Origin: Paracoccus aestuarii
GTDB taxonomy: Bacteria > Pseudomonadota > Alphaproteobacteria > Rhodobacterales > Rhodobacteraceae
DNA length: 64,000 nucleotides
NCBI RefSeq assembly: GCF_028553885.1
Contig: NZ_CP067169.1
Location: forward strand, 1,693,501 to 1,757,500
Direction: 5' to 3'
Shown here: in pieces, positions 18,194 to 28,944 of the stretch
Layout of the letters: every line of letters begins with the position of its first letter
Position numbering within the stretch: position 1 is the first letter of the stretch
Notes under the pieces: model-generated
Told to the model about the DNA's origin: nothing
The model's database searches: none
What the model saw: the letters and a program-made list of their open reading frames with translations, nothing else
Position numbers and translations under genes: made by a program

Positions 18194-19311
18194 TCAGCGA
18201 CGGGTGCGGGTCAGACCGGCCCAGATGCGACCGGCGTCGCGGTCCTGGCCACCCTTGATAGCGCCCATCCATGCCGCCAGACCGGCGATAAGCGAGGACA
18301 CCGCCAGGAACAGCGCCGACCAGACCGCGCCACGGCGGGCGGATTCGGCGGCGTCGATGGCGGCCTCCTGGGCCTCCTGCAGGCGCAGCTCGGCCTCGGC
18401 GCGCAGCTCGGCGGCCTGGGCTTAGGCTGCGGCCAGCGCCTCGTCGGCCTGGGCCTGCGCCTCGGTCAGACGGGTCTCGGCCTCGGTCCGCAGCGTGTTG
18501 ACCTGGTCCACGACCTGCTCGACGCGGGCGTCGATCTGGGCCGGGGTCAGCGTGGTCCGCGCGGCCAGCGCGTCACGCATGTAGTCCAGGTCTTCGTCCG
18601 GGATCTCGCCCGTGCGCAGCAACTGGCCCGCGATGGCGGTCAGCTCGCGGCGGATCGCCTCGTCCGAGAACTCCTCGCCGGCGGCTTCCTGACCACGCAG
18701 GAAGCGGTCGGTGATGTAGTCCAGCGGGTTGCCGCCATCCGGGCCGTCGGCCTCGGACAGGCCGCTGGCCGCGCCGCCGGCCAGTTGACCCACGCCGCTG
18801 ATCGCACCGCCAGCCACCTGGCCCACGCCGCCGATCACGCCACCGGCCAGCTGGCCCGTGCCCTGCAGCGCGCCGCCCACGGCAGCGCCTGTCGCCTCGA
18901 CCGCGGTCGAGGCCGCGTTGCCCGCGGCGCGGATGCCGCCACCGATGACGCTGCCCGCCAGCACGCCCGAGATCAGGATGCCGATGGCCCAGACCGTCAG
19001 GCCGTGGATGCCGTCACGGGCCTCGATCTCGTCCTCCGAGGTCGAGGTGCGGCGGCGCATCCGGCCGGCGACATAGCCCCCCAGACCATAGACCGCCAGC
19101 ATCGCCAGGAAAGCGAACAGGCCGACCAGGATCAGCGCGAATGTCCCAGTCCCCGGTCCGGATCGGCCGAGACCGATCCCAGACCGATGGCCGCCGTGAA
19201 GCCGGTGAAGACGATCGACGCACCCGCCGCGATGACCGCACCGGCGAAAACTGCCGGCCAGTCGACGTGGCTGTTGCGCCCGCCCCCGGCGGGTTCATGG
19301 ATTTCGTTCAT
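18194..19311 (-). pseudogene. Membrane protein gene (PhnA-like family) broken by a frameshift and a stop
   Basis: The gene starts at ATG 19311 behind GGAGGGATC and encodes MNEIHEPAGGGRNSHVDWPA plus a first hydrophobic helix. Near 19141-19150 one base is missing: the frame then ends at TGA, while the next frame continues TFALILVGLFAFLAMLAVYG with no gap in sense. After a central Gly/Ala-rich region (GGALQGTGQLAGGVIGGVG) and a charged helical segment, an in-frame TAA occurs at 18424-18422. The same frame continues past it as AQAAELRAEAELRLQEAQEA, then a helix (WSALFLAVSSLIAGLAAW), and ends at 18194. Joined, the three pieces make about 370 residues. Rhodobacteraceae encode intact relatives, from family recognition. 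The function is unknown. Two sequencing errors are possible but less likely. Confidence 0.75.
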
Positions 19312-19320
19312 GATCCCTCC

Positions 19321-19395
19321 TCAACGCAGGCCGAGGAACGACAGGACGAACAGGACAACGACCACCAGGCCGACGATATAGATGATAGAATTCAT
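19321..19395 (-). CDS. 24-residue membrane micropeptide
   Basis: Encodes MNSIIYIVGLVVVVLFVLSF followed by LGLR and TGA. It is almost entirely one transmembrane helix ending in a single Arg. A good ribosome-binding site (GAAGGGA) lies 6 bases before the ATG. Nine bases separate its stop from the start of the broken membrane-protein gene, so they were one operon. Near-identical tiny peptides occur in other Rhodobacteraceae as far as I recall, which supports it being real. The function is unknown. Confidence 0.65.
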   Translation of the reverse strand: MNSIIYIVGLVVVVLFVLSFLGLR

Positions 19396-19534
19396 GTGCT
19401 TTCCCTTCTTGTCCGGGTCCCGTGCCGCCAGAGGGGCGACATCGCGACGCATCGAGACTGCAACGGATCAGGCGGGAAGGGGTTCCGCGTTCAGAAACAA
19501 ATCCTTCGCCCGTTGCAGCCCTGTCGCCGCGGGG

Positions 19535-20305
19535 TCAGGCGACCACGCCACGCAGCCGGTCCAGCCAGCCCAGCCCCGCCTGCGTCGTTCGGGTGGGGTC
19601 GTATTCCGCCCCGATCCAGCCGCGATAGCCCGAGGCAACCAGTGCCGCCAGCAGGCCCGCCAAGGGCGCGGCCTGCGGGTCGGGTTCGGTGCGGGCGGGC
19701 CATCCGGCGATCTGGACATGGCGGGTGACCGCCGCCACGTCGTCCCAGCAGGCGGCCAGATCGCCGGTGATCGACAGGGCGTGGTGCATGTCCAGCTGCA
19801 GCCCCAGGTTCGGCGCGCCGATCCGCCCGATCACCTCCAGCGCGGTGCCGTAATCGGTCAGGAAGGATCCCGGCATGGACCGGGGGCTGGCGGGCTCGAT
19901 GGTCAGGCTGGCATGGGGCGCGCGCTCGGCGGCCCAAGCCAGGTTGCGGACCAACGTGTCCAGCGCCTCCGGGCCTTCGGCGCGGCCCGCCATGACATGG
20001 ATGTGGCGCGACCGCAGCGCCTCGGCCACGCGCAGGCTGCGTTCGAAATCGCGGCGGAACCGGTCCTCCAGCCCCGGCACGGCGGCAAAGCCGCGCGGCC
20101 CGCCCGCCCAGTTCGGCGGCGGCGCGTTGATCAGCACGATGGGCAGGCCCGCCGCCGCCGCCGCGCGGGCCAGCTGCGGCCCGGCGATGTCATAGGGAAA
20201 CAGGATCTCGGCCCCCTCGAAGCCCGCATCGGCCGCCGCCGCGAACCTGTCCAGCATGGGCAGTTCGGTGAACAGCGTGGTCAGATTGGCGGCGATGCGC
20301 GGCAT
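19535..20305 (-). CDS. hyi: Hydroxypyruvate isomerase family protein
   Basis: A TIM-barrel enzyme of 256 residues in the xylose-isomerase-like AP endonuclease family. It interconverts hydroxypyruvate and tartronate semialdehyde in glyoxylate metabolism. Family landmarks are FEGAEILFPYDI, the metal-ligand strands LTIEPASPRS and LGLQLDMHHA, HVQIAGWPAR, and the closing YRGWIGAEYDPT with the last conserved Glu. Length matches Hyi (about 258). The start ATG overlaps the stop of the DUF1285 gene by one base (TGATG). Substrate assignment is from similarity; other sugar isomerases share the fold. Confidence 0.82.
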   Translation of the reverse strand: MPRIAANLTTLFTELPMLDRFAAAADAGFEGAEILFPYDIAGPQLARAAAAAGLPIVLINAPPPNWAGGPRGFAAVPGLEDRFRRDFERSLRVAEALRSRHIHVMAGRAEGPEALDTLVRNLAWAAERAPHASLTIEPASPRSMPGSFLTDYGTALEVIGRIGAPNLGLQLDMHHALSITGDLAACWDDVAAVTRHVQIAGWPARTEPDPQAAPLAGLLAALVASGYRGWIGAEYDPTRTTQAGLGWLDRLRGVVA

Positions 20306-20850
20306 CAGGGCTCCAGTCCGAAATCGCAGCCGTCCGAGGTGACGGCCAGGCGCCCGTCCGGCCTCTCGGACGCGGCCTCGGCCAGGCGGTAGAAGGTCTT
20401 GCGGTCGATCAGCGCCTCCAGCCCGGCGCGCACATGGACATAGGGACGCGGCGCGTCGCCCGTCCCGCGCATGATGATCGCATGGTCCGGCCCCGCCGTC
20501 ACCCTGTCGCCCACCGAGGTGGTGAAGGTGATGCGCCCGGCCTCGATCTGCGCGTCGATGGCCAGGAAGGGCGCGTCCTCGACCCGGATGCCCACCTTCT
20601 CGACCGGCGAGACCAGGAAGAACCGGTCCCCCTCGCGCTTCAGGATGCCCGCGAACAGCCGCACCATGGCCGGGCGGCCGATGGGCGTGCCCTCGTGCCA
20701 CCAGCTGCCATCGGCGCGGATCTCCAGGTCCATCTCGCCGCAATAGGGGGGGTTCCACAGATGCACTGGCGGCAGCCCGCCCTTGGCGGCCCGGCCCGCG
20801 GCCTCGGCCAGCCCCTCGGCACTCACGCTTTTGTCACCGTTTTCCGCCAT
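20305..20850 (-). CDS. DUF1285 domain-containing protein
   Basis: A 181-residue protein with the typical DUF1285 sequence: HLWNPPYCGEMDLEIRADGS with WWHEGTPIGRPAMVRLFAGI, and later FLVSPVEKVGIRVEDAPFLA. Structures of the family show two beta domains, and no catalytic role is established. It is cytoplasmic, with no signal or membrane segment. The ATG at 20850 is preferred over the much longer upstream frame, which would run antisense through the MoxR gene. It is coupled to hyi and divergent from the MoxR operon across a 64-bp gap. Confidence 0.88.
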   Translation of the reverse strand: MAENGDKSVSAEGLAEAAGRAAKGGLPPVHLWNPPYCGEMDLEIRADGSWWHEGTPIGRPAMVRLFAGILKREGDRFFLVSPVEKVGIRVEDAPFLAIDAQIEAGRITFTTSVGDRVTAGPDHAIIMRGTGDAPRPYVHVRAGLEALIDRKTFYRLAEAASERPDGRLAVTSDGCDFGLEP

Positions 20851-20914
20851 TCGATCTGGTCGCCTCCGCCCCGGTTGCCTATGCTTCTGCATAAAGCAGC
20901 GGAAGGGCATTGTC

Positions 20915-21918
<1,004 letters not shown>

Positions 21919-21922
<4 letters not shown>

Positions 21923-22806
21923 CCCCGCCCCCTGCCGATCCGAGCCCTGCCGATCTGCGCGCCGGGGCCGAGGATGTCGCCGCGCATCTGCCCGCGCTGA
22001 TCCTGGCGGCGGAGCGTCTGGCCGCGATGGTGGCCCCCGGCGCCCATGGCCTGCGCCGCGCCGGCCCGGGCGAGGATTTCTGGCAATACCGCCCCGCGGG
22101 CATCGGCGACGGCGCGCGCAGCATCGACTGGCGGCGATCGGCACGGTCGGATGCGCGCTTCGTGCGCGACCGCGAGGCGCAGACCGCGCAGGCCGCCGCG
22201 ATCTGGCTGTCGGCGGGGCAGGGGATGGATTTCACCGGCGGCCCCGACCGGCCCGCCAAGGGCGGCCGTGGCGCCGTGCTGGCCCTGGCCCTGGGCATGC
22301 TGATGCTGCGCGGCGGCGAACGCGTGGGCCTTCTGGGCGAGCCGCCGCGCGCGGGCCGCCTGCAGGCCGACCGCCTGGCCCAGGACCTGGCGCGCCCCGC
22401 CCGCGCCCAAGCCGACGGCGACAGCCCGCCCCCCGGCGCGCTGCGGCCCCATCAGCGGGTCGTGCTGATATCGGATTTCCTGACCGACCCCGCCTGGTTG
22501 GAGGCCCTGCTGGGCCAGGCCGCGGGCATGGGCGTGACCGGCATCCTGCTGCAGGTGCTGGACCCCGACGAGGTCACATTCCCCTATGACGGCGCGGTGG
22601 AGTTCCGCTCCGCCTCGGGCGGGATGCGCCATGACAGCCGCGATGCGGGCGGGCTGCGCGCGGCCTATCTGGCGCGGCTGGCCGAACGGCAGGACTGGCT
22701 GCGCGACAAGGCGGGCCGGGCGGGCTGGCAATATGCGATGCATCGCACGGATCAGCCGCCGCAGGACGCGCTCTCGGGGCTGTGGCTGCTGCTGGGGGCG
22801 CGCTGA
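21919..22806 (+). CDS. DUF58 domain-containing protein
   Basis: A 295-residue protein with the DUF58 core (DFWQYRPAGIGDGARSIDWR and ARFVRDREAQTAQAAAIWLS) and a VWA-like C-terminal half, including VVLISDFLTDPAWLEALLGQ. DUF58 proteins are partners of MoxR ATPases. No transmembrane helix is evident, so a cytoplasmic or membrane-peripheral location is likely. It starts inside the MoxR stop codon and ends one base before the next ATG (TGATG), so coupling is tight on both sides. Confidence 0.9.
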
Positions 22807-25550
22807 TGCTGCTGCTGGGGCCCTTGGGGTTTGCGGCGCCTTGGCTGCTGACGGCGCTGGTGGCGCTGCCGGTGCTGTGGGTGATCCTGCGCGCGATGCC
22901 GCCCGCGCCGCGCCGGGTGGTCTTTCCGGGCGTGGCGCTGCTGGCCGGGCTGGCCGACCGCCACCCGGTCGCGCAGCGCACGCCGTGGTGGCTGCTGCTG
23001 ATCCGGCTGGCGGCGATCGCGGCGCTGATCCTGGCCTTGGCGGGGCCGGTCTGGCGCCCCGTGGTCCAGGCCCCGGCGGACGGTCCGCTGCTGGTGGTGC
23101 TGGATGCGGGCTTTGCCGCCGCCCCCGACTGGTCGGCGCGCCAGATGCGGGCCGAACGCGCGCTGACGGATGCCGCGCGCGACGGGCGTCCGGCGGCGCT
23201 GGTCCTGGCCGATGCCCGGCCCGCCACCGGGCCGGTGGCGTTCCGGGCGGGGACGGACTGGCTGTCGGGCCTGCGCGGCGCCCAGCCCGCGGCCTGGGCC
23301 ACGGGCCTGCCCGGTGATCCGGGCGCGGCCTTGGCCGACCGGCCCCAGGGCGCGCTGACCACGCTCTGGATCGCGGACGGCACCGATCACCCGCACCGCG
23401 CGGCCTGGCTGGAGGCGCTCAGCGATCTGGGCCCCGTCACCGTCGTCCCGCCCGCGCGCCCCCTGCGCAGCCTGACCCTGCAGGGGGGCGAGACGCCCTC
23501 GCTGACCCTGTCCCAGACCGACGAGGCCGCCCCCGCGATCCTGGCCATCGGCCCCGACCCGCAGGGGATCGAACGTCCCTTGGCGCGGCTGACCCCCGGC
23601 GATCCGCGCAGCGAGGACGGCGTCGCCCGCCGCCCCGTCGCCATCGACCTGCCGCCCGAGCTGCGCAACCGCATCACCCGCTTTCAGGTCGAGGGCGAGG
23701 CCCATGCCGGGGCCGTCGTGCTGGCCGATGACCGCGTGCGCCGCCGCAAGGTCGCGCTGGTCGGCGACCCCCTGGCCGAGGGGCAGCAGCTGCTGGCCCA
23801 GACCCATTACCTGCGCCAGGCCCTGGCCCCCAGCACCGACCTGGTCGAGGGCGCGCTCGGCGATGTGCTGGACACGGCGCCCGATGTGATCGTGCTGGCC
23901 GATCAGGTCCAGCTGGCCGAGGCGGAGGACCTGTCCCGATGGGTCCAGGATGGGGGCTTGCTGATCCGCTTTGCCGGGCCGCGCATGGCGGGCTATGACC
24001 GCCTGCAGGACGAGGCGCTGCTGCCCGTCGCGCTGCGCGAGGGCGGGCGCGACATCGGCGGCGCGCTGTCATGGGGCGATCCGCGCGGACTGGCGCCCTT
24101 TGCGGCGGACGGTCCCTTTGCGGGGCTGGCCATCCCCGATGACGTGACGGTGCGCGCCCAGCTGATGGCCCAGCCCGGCCCCGATCTGGGCGCGCGCACG
24201 ATCGCCGCCCTGTCGGATGCCACGCCGCTGATCACCCGCGACCGGCTTGGCGCGGGGCAGGTGGTGCTGATCCATGTCACGGCCAATGCGGAATGGTCGA
24301 ACCTGCCGCTGTCAGGCCTCTTCGTCCAGATGATGGAGCGTCTGGTCGCCACCGCCCGCATGTCCCCCACCGAGGCCACGGCCGAGGATCGCGACCGGCC
24401 CTTCTGGACGCCGCGTCTGGTGCTGGACGGCTTCGGCCGCCCCAACGACCCCGAGGGCCTGTCGCCCGTCGCGGCCGACCTGATGGCCGAAGGCCCCGGA
24501 CCCGACCGCCCCGCAGGCATCTATGCCGCGGGCGAACGCCAGCAGGCGCTGAATGCGGGCGGACCCATCGCCTTGGCCGAATGGCCCGGCGCCATGGTGG
24601 AAAGCGCCCGGACCGGGCCGGGGCGCGACCTCAAGGGCCTGTTGCTGGCGGCGGCGGCGATCCTTCTGGCGGTGGATGCGTTGGCATCGGCGATGCTGGG
24701 GCGCGGGCGGCGCATGGCGGCGGCGCTGCTGATCCTGGCGTTGACGCCCCTGCCGCGGGCCGAGGCGCAGGAGCTGGACTCCGACCTGATGCGCGCCGCC
24801 GCCGAGGTCGCGCTGGCCTATGTCCAGACCGGCGATCCGCGCATCGACCAGGCGTCCGAACAGGGGCTCTGGGGGCTGTCGCTGGCGCTGCGGGGCCGCA
24901 CCTCGGTCGAGCCGGGGCGCCCCATCGGCGTCGATCTGGAAACCGACGACCTGTCGCTGCTGACCTTCCTCTATTGGCCCGTGACCGAGGCGCAGCTGCC
25001 GCCCGGCCCGCGCGCCTATCTGCGGCTGAACGCCTTTCTGCGGTCGGGGGGGATGATCCTCTTCGACACGCGCGACGGGGATGTGGCGGGGGTGGGCGGC
25101 CCCGACATGTCGCAGGCGCTGCGCCGGCTGGCCGCGCCCCTGGACATCCCGCCCCTGGCGCCCGTGCCCGAGGATCACGTCCTGACCCGCACCTTCTATC
25201 TGCTGGAGGATTTCCCCGGCCGCTGGCAGGGCAACCCGGTCTGGGTCGAGGCCCCCCCGGTCGGCGCCACCGCCGATGCGGGCATGCCTTTCCGCCAGCT
25301 GAATGACGGGGTCAGCCCGGTCATCATCGGCGGCAACAGCTGGGCCGAGGCCTGGGCGGTGGACGATGATGGCTATCCCGCCTTTCCCATCGGCTCCGGC
25401 GGGGGGGAGGGCGACCGCCAGCGCGAGATGGCGACCCGCTTCGGCGTCAACCTGATCATGTATGTGCTGACCGGGAACTACAAATCCGACCAGGTGCATG
25501 TGCCCGCGCTGCTGGACCGGCTGCGCAACGAGGAGGCCCTGTCGCGATGA
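22806..25550 (+). CDS. DUF4159 domain-containing membrane protein (BatA-like N-terminus)
   Basis: A 914-residue protein. Residues 1-90 form the BatA/aerotolerance N-terminal unit with two helices (APWLLTALVALPVLWVILRA and a second ending LILALAGPVW). A long periplasmic-type alpha/beta region follows, then another helix near residue 615 (LLAAAAILLAVDALASAMLG). The C-terminal DUF4159 domain begins at about QELDSDLMRAAAEVALAYVQ and includes SGGMILFDTRDGDVAGV. The family accompanies MoxR and DUF58 in alphaproteobacteria, and its role in envelope integrity is not proven. The ATG at 22806 was chosen because it overlaps the previous stop and starts the hydrophobic segment. Confidence 0.88.
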   Translation: MLLLGPLGFAAPWLLTALVALPVLWVILRAMPPAPRRVVFPGVALLAGLADRHPVAQRTPWWLLLIRLAAIAALILALAGPVWRPVVQAPADGPLLVVLDAGFAAAPDWSARQMRAERALTDAARDGRPAALVLADARPATGPVAFRAGTDWLSGLRGAQPAAWATGLPGDPGAALADRPQGALTTLWIADGTDHPHRAAWLEALSDLGPVTVVPPARPLRSLTLQGGETPSLTLSQTDEAAPAILAIGPDPQGIERPLARLTPGDPRSEDGVARRPVAIDLPPELRNRITRFQVEGEAHAGAVVLADDRVRRRKVALVGDPLAEGQQLLAQTHYLRQALAPSTDLVEGALGDVLDTAPDVIVLADQVQLAEAEDLSRWVQDGGLLIRFAGPRMAGYDRLQDEALLPVALREGGRDIGGALSWGDPRGLAPFAADGPFAGLAIPDDVTVRAQLMAQPGPDLGARTIAALSDATPLITRDRLGAGQVVLIHVTANAEWSNLPLSGLFVQMMERLVATARMSPTEATAEDRDRPFWTPRLVLDGFGRPNDPEGLSPVAADLMAEGPGPDRPAGIYAAGERQQALNAGGPIALAEWPGAMVESARTGPGRDLKGLLLAAAAILLAVDALASAMLGRGRRMAAALLILALTPLPRAEAQELDSDLMRAAAEVALAYVQTGDPRIDQASEQGLWGLSLALRGRTSVEPGRPIGVDLETDDLSLLTFLYWPVTEAQLPPGPRAYLRLNAFLRSGGMILFDTRDGDVAGVGGPDMSQALRRLAAPLDIPPLAPVPEDHVLTRTFYLLEDFPGRWQGNPVWVEAPPVGATADAGMPFRQLNDGVSPVIIGGNSWAEAWAVDDDGYPAFPIGSGGGEGDRQREMATRFGVNLIMYVLTGNYKSDQVHVPALLDRLRNEEALSR

Positions 25551-27625
25551 CCCAGCTGCGTTTCGACCCGGCCTTGCCTTGGTGGGCGATCGCCGCGCTG
25601 GCGGGGCTGGCCCTGTTGGTCGCGGGCTTCGCGCTGTGGCGCGGGCTGCGGGGCTGGGCGTGGCGCGGGCTGGCGGGGCTGGCCGCGGCCCTAGCCCTGG
25701 CCGGTCCCGCGGTCGAGATCGGCACCCGCGCGGGCCTGTCGGATATCGTGATCCTGCTGGACGACCGGTCGGCCAGCCAGGACCTGCCCGGGCGCGGCGA
25801 CCAGACCGACCGCGCGGTGGACCGCATCGCCGCCGCCGCCGCGACCCTGCCCGATACCGAGCTGCGCCGCGTGACCTTGGGCGACGATCCCGACGGCACG
25901 CAGCTGGGCGGGGCCATCGCCCGCGCCGTCTCGGCCGAGCCGGAGGGGCGTCTGGCGGGCGTGATCGCCGTTACCGACGGGCGCCTGCATGACGCGCCCA
26001 TGCTGCCCGAGGACCTGCCCGCGCCACTGCATGTCCTGCTGACCGGCCAGCCCGGGGACTGGGACCGCCGCCTGGTCATCGAGGAGGCCCCCGCCTTCGG
26101 CCTGATCGGGCAGGAGGTCACCATCCGCCTGCGCATCGAGGATCAGGGCGCCGTCCCCCCCTCCGCCCGCGCGGGCGGGGTCGATCTGCGCCTGTCGGTC
26201 GATGGCGAGGATCCGGTGACCGTGGCCGTCCCCCTGGACACCAGCCTGGAGCTGCCGGTGACCATCGGCCATGCCGGCCAGAACGTCGTCCAGATCGAGC
26301 TGGACGGGGTGGAGGGCGAGCTGACAACCCGCAACAACGCCGCCGCCGTCAGCATCAACGGCGTGCGCGACCGGCTGCGCGTGCTGCTGGTTTCGGGCGA
26401 GCCGCATGCCGGGGAACGCACCTGGCGCAACCTGCTGAAATCCGACGCGGCGGTGGACCTGATCCATTTCACCATCCTGCGACCGCCCGACAAGTTCGAC
26501 GGCGTGCCCGTGAACGAGCTGTCGCTGATCGCCTTTCCCACGCGCGAGCTGTTTCTGGAACGGATCGACGATTTCGACCTGATCATCTTCGACCGCTACA
26601 GCGTGCGGGGCATCCTGCCGCCCGATTACTACATGAACATCGCGCGCTATGTCGAACAGGGCGGCGCGATCCTGGTCTCGGCCGGCCCCGAGATGGCATC
26701 GGTCGAAAGCCTGAACCTGTCGCCCTTGGGTCCGATCCTGCCCGCCCGCCCCACCGGCCGGGTGATCGAGGAGCCGTTTCTGCCGCGCCTGACCGATGAC
26801 GGGCGCCGCCATCCGGTCACCGCGGGCCTGCCGGGCGGGCAGGGCGACGACCCCGATTGGGGCCGCTGGCTGCGCATGGCCGAGGTGACGCCCAAGCCCG
26901 GTGCCCAGGTCGCGATGACCGGGGCGGGGGACAGCCCGCTGCTGATCCTGGACCGGGTGGGCCAGGGGCGGGTGGCGCTGATGACCTCGGACCAGGTCTG
27001 GCTGTGGGGGCGCGGCTTCGAGGGCGGCGGCCCGCAGCTGGAGCTGCTGCGCCGCATCGCCCATTGGTCGATGAAGGAACCCGACCTGGAGGAGGAGGCC
27101 CTGCTGGCCGATATCCGCGACGGGCTGTCGGTGCGTTTCACCCGCCGCACGATGCAGCCCCGGACCGGGCCTTTGCGGATCACCCATCCCGACGGCCAGG
27201 TAACCGACCTGCCGCTGGAGGCGCAGGGCCCGGGCCGGCTGACCGCCGACTGGACCGCGCCCGGCCCCGGCCTCTATCGGCTGGAGGAGGGGGGGATCAG
27301 CCGCGTCCTGGCGCTCGGGCCCGCGGCGCCGCGCGAATTCGAGGAGACGGTCGCCGATGCGCCGCTGCTGGCGCCCTTGGTCGCGGCCTCGGGCGGGTCG
27401 GTCACGCGGCTGTCGGACGGCATCCCCGACCTGCGGCAGGTCCGCGCGGGCCGCGCCACCAGCGGCAGCGCCCTGTCCGGCCCCTGGATCGGCGTCACCG
27501 CGCGCGAGGCCGCGACCGTCACGGGGCTGGAACGCCGGCCCGTCCTGCCGCCTTGGGCCTGGCTGATGCTGATCGCGGGGCTGATCCTGACCGGCTGGCT
27601 GGCCGAGGGCCGCCGCCGGGCCTGA
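25547..27625 (+). CDS. Membrane protein with GATase-like domain, end of MoxR operon
   Basis: A 692-residue membrane protein. Two N-terminal helices ([20 protein letters not shown] and a second near residue 45) precede a VWA-like region with [17 protein letters not shown]. The middle contains a class I glutamine-amidotransferase-like fold ([36 protein letters not shown]) without an obvious catalytic Cys. A last helix ([20 protein letters not shown]) ends the protein. It overlaps the DUF4159 gene by ATGA. The gene set suggests one envelope-associated complex with the MoxR ATPase as its cytoplasmic motor. The function is unknown. Confidence 0.85.
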   Translation: MTQLRFDPALPWWAIAALAGLALLVAGFALWRGLRGWAWRGLAGLAAALALAGPAVEIGTRAGLSDIVILLDDRSASQDLPGRGDQTDRAVDRIAAAAATLPDTELRRVTLGDDPDGTQLGGAIARAVSAEPEGRLAGVIAVTDGRLHDAPMLPEDLPAPLHVLLTGQPGDWDRRLVIEEAPAFGLIGQEVTIRLRIEDQGAVPPSARAGGVDLRLSVDGEDPVTVAVPLDTSLELPVTIGHAGQNVVQIELDGVEGELTTRNNAAAVSINGVRDRLRVLLVSGEPHAGERTWRNLLKSDAAVDLIHFTILRPPDKFDGVPVNELSLIAFPTRELFLERIDDFDLIIFDRYSVRGILPPDYYMNIARYVEQGGAILVSAGPEMASVESLNLSPLGPILPARPTGRVIEEPFLPRLTDDGRRHPVTAGLPGGQGDDPDWGRWLRMAEVTPKPGAQVAMTGAGDSPLLILDRVGQGRVALMTSDQVWLWGRGFEGGGPQLELLRRIAHWSMKEPDLEEEALLADIRDGLSVRFTRRTMQPRTGPLRITHPDGQVTDLPLEAQGPGRLTADWTAPGPGLYRLEEGGISRVLALGPAAPREFEETVADAPLLAPLVAASGGSVTRLSDGIPDLRQVRAGRATSGSALSGPWIGVTAREAATVTGLERRPVLPPWAWLMLIAGLILTGWLAEGRRRA

Positions 27626-27631
27626 CCGCGC

Positions 27632-27660
27632 TTGCCATCCGCGGCCCCGGTTGGTAACCC
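27632..27660 (+). promoter_or_regulatory. Predicted promoter of the lpx operon
   Basis: TTGCCA (27632-27637) and TAACCC (27655-27660) have a 17-base spacer and lie in the 61-bp gap before fabZ. This suggests that the lipid A genes can be transcribed separately from the MoxR operon. Confidence 0.4.
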
Positions 27661-27686
27661 GATCCAAACCGCCTGAAGGAACGCAA

Positions 27687-28163
27687 ATGGCTGACGACGC
27701 GCGCAATCCCGCCCCCTATACCGAGGCTGACCTGTCGCTGATCAAGCGGATCATTCCGCATCGCTATCCGTTCCTGTTCATCGACAAGGTGCGCGACATC
27801 GTCCCCTTCGAAAGCGCCGTCGGCATCAAGATGGTCACCTCGAACGAGCCGCATTTCCAGGGCCATTTCCCCAATCAGCCGGTCATGCCCGGCGTCACCA
27901 TCATCGAGGCGATGGCCCAGACCGCCGCCGTCGTCGTGGGCATCAGCATGAACGTCGTTGACGAGGAGATGCTGACCTATTTCATGGGCATCGACAAATG
28001 CAAGTTCCGCCGCATGGTCGTGCCCGGCGACGTGCTGGAACTGCATTGCCGCGCCATCCGCGGCGGCGGCAAGATCTGGAAGTTCGAGGGCACGGCCATG
28101 GTCGACGGCCAGGTCTGCGCCACGGCGGAATACACGGCGATGATGGCCCGCAAGGATGGCTGA
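27687..28163 (+). CDS. fabZ: 3-hydroxyacyl-ACP dehydratase FabZ
   Basis: Dehydrates 3-hydroxyacyl-ACP in type II fatty acid synthesis. The 158-residue hot-dog-fold enzyme has catalytic H60 ([10 protein letters not shown]) and E74 (TIIEAMAQ). The N-terminal [18 protein letters not shown] is typical. It heads fabZ-lpxA-lpxI-lpxB, linking supply of 3-hydroxyacyl chains to lipid A. The ATG at 27687 follows GAAGGAACG. Its 3' end overlaps lpxA by eight bases. Confidence 0.96.
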   Translation: MADDARNPAPYTEADLSLIKRIIPHRYPFLFIDKVRDIVPFESAVGIKMVTSNEPHFQGHFPNQPVMPGVTIIEAMAQTAAVVVGISMNVVDEEMLTYFMGIDKCKFRRMVVPGDVLELHCRAIRGGGKIWKFEGTAMVDGQVCATAEYTAMMARKDG

Positions 28164-28944
28164 TGCCCTGATCCACCCCTCGGCCGTGATCGAGCCCGGC
28201 GCCCAGATCGGCGACGGGGTGCGCATCGGGCCCTTCTGCGTCGTCGGACCCAAGGTCCGGCTGGACGACGGGGTGGAACTGAAATCCCACGTGGTCGTGT
28301 CCGGCGACACGGTCATCGGGGCGGAAACGGTGATCTTTCCCTTTGCCAGCATCGGCGAGGTGCCCCAGGACCTGAAGTTCCGCGGCGAGGATGTCCGGCT
28401 GGAGATCGGCGCCCGCAACCGCATCCGCGAATATGTCACCATGAATCCCGGCACGGCCGGGGGCGGCGGGCTGACGCGGGTGGGCGATGACGGGCTGTTC
28501 ATGGCCTCCAGCCATGTGGGCCATGACTGCCGCATCGGCGACCGGGTGATCCTGGCCAACAGCGTGGCCATCGCGGGCCATTGCACGCTGGAGGATGACG
28601 TGATCGTGGGCGGGCTGTCGGGCGTGCATCAATGGGTGCGCATCGGGCGCGGCGCGATGATCGGCGCGGTGACCATGGTGACGGCGGACGTGATCCCCTA
28701 TGGCCTGGTGCAGGGGCCGCGCGGCCATCTGGACGGGCTGAACCTGGTGGGCCTGAAGCGGCGCGGCGCCACCCGCGCCGACATCGCGGCGCTGCGGGGC
28801 CTCGTGTCCGCCCTGGCCGGCGGCGCCATGCGCGAGACCGCCCGCGCGCGCGAGGCCGCCGATCCCAGCCCCATGGAACGCGACGTGATCGACTTCATCC
28901 TGGGCCCTTCCGACCGCAGCTTTCTGCCGCCGCGCTTCGCATGA
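28156..28944 (+). CDS. lpxA: UDP-N-acetylglucosamine acyltransferase
   Basis: First committed enzyme of lipid A synthesis; transfers a 3-hydroxyacyl chain from ACP to UDP-GlcNAc. The 262-residue left-handed beta-helix protein shows hexapeptide repeats ([20 protein letters not shown]) and the catalytic His in [20 protein letters not shown]. The C-terminal helical part carries [10 protein letters not shown]. It starts inside fabZ and ends overlapping lpxI by ATGA. Confidence 0.96.
   Translation: MADALIHPSAVIEPGAQIGDGVRIGPFCVVGPKVRLDDGVELKSHVVVSGDTVIGAETVIFPFASIGEVPQDLKFRGEDVRLEIGARNRIREYVTMNPGTAGGGGLTRVGDDGLFMASSHVGHDCRIGDRVILANSVAIAGHCTLEDDVIVGGLSGVHQWVRIGRGAMIGAVTMVTADVIPYGLVQGPRGHLDGLNLVGLKRRGATRADIAALRGLVSALAGGAMRETARAREAADPSPMERDVIDFILGPSDRSFLPPRFA

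Noticed and set aside
18422..19311. Programmed frameshift or stop readthrough in the membrane-protein gene
   Set aside because: No slippery heptamer, downstream stem-loop or unusual stop context is seen at either site. Two independent lesions fit decay or sequencing error better.
26557..26700. Active glutamine amidotransferase in the last MoxR-operon gene
   Set aside because: The fold is suggested, but a nucleophilic Cys with Gly neighbours is not present at the expected elbow, so catalytic activity is not claimed.
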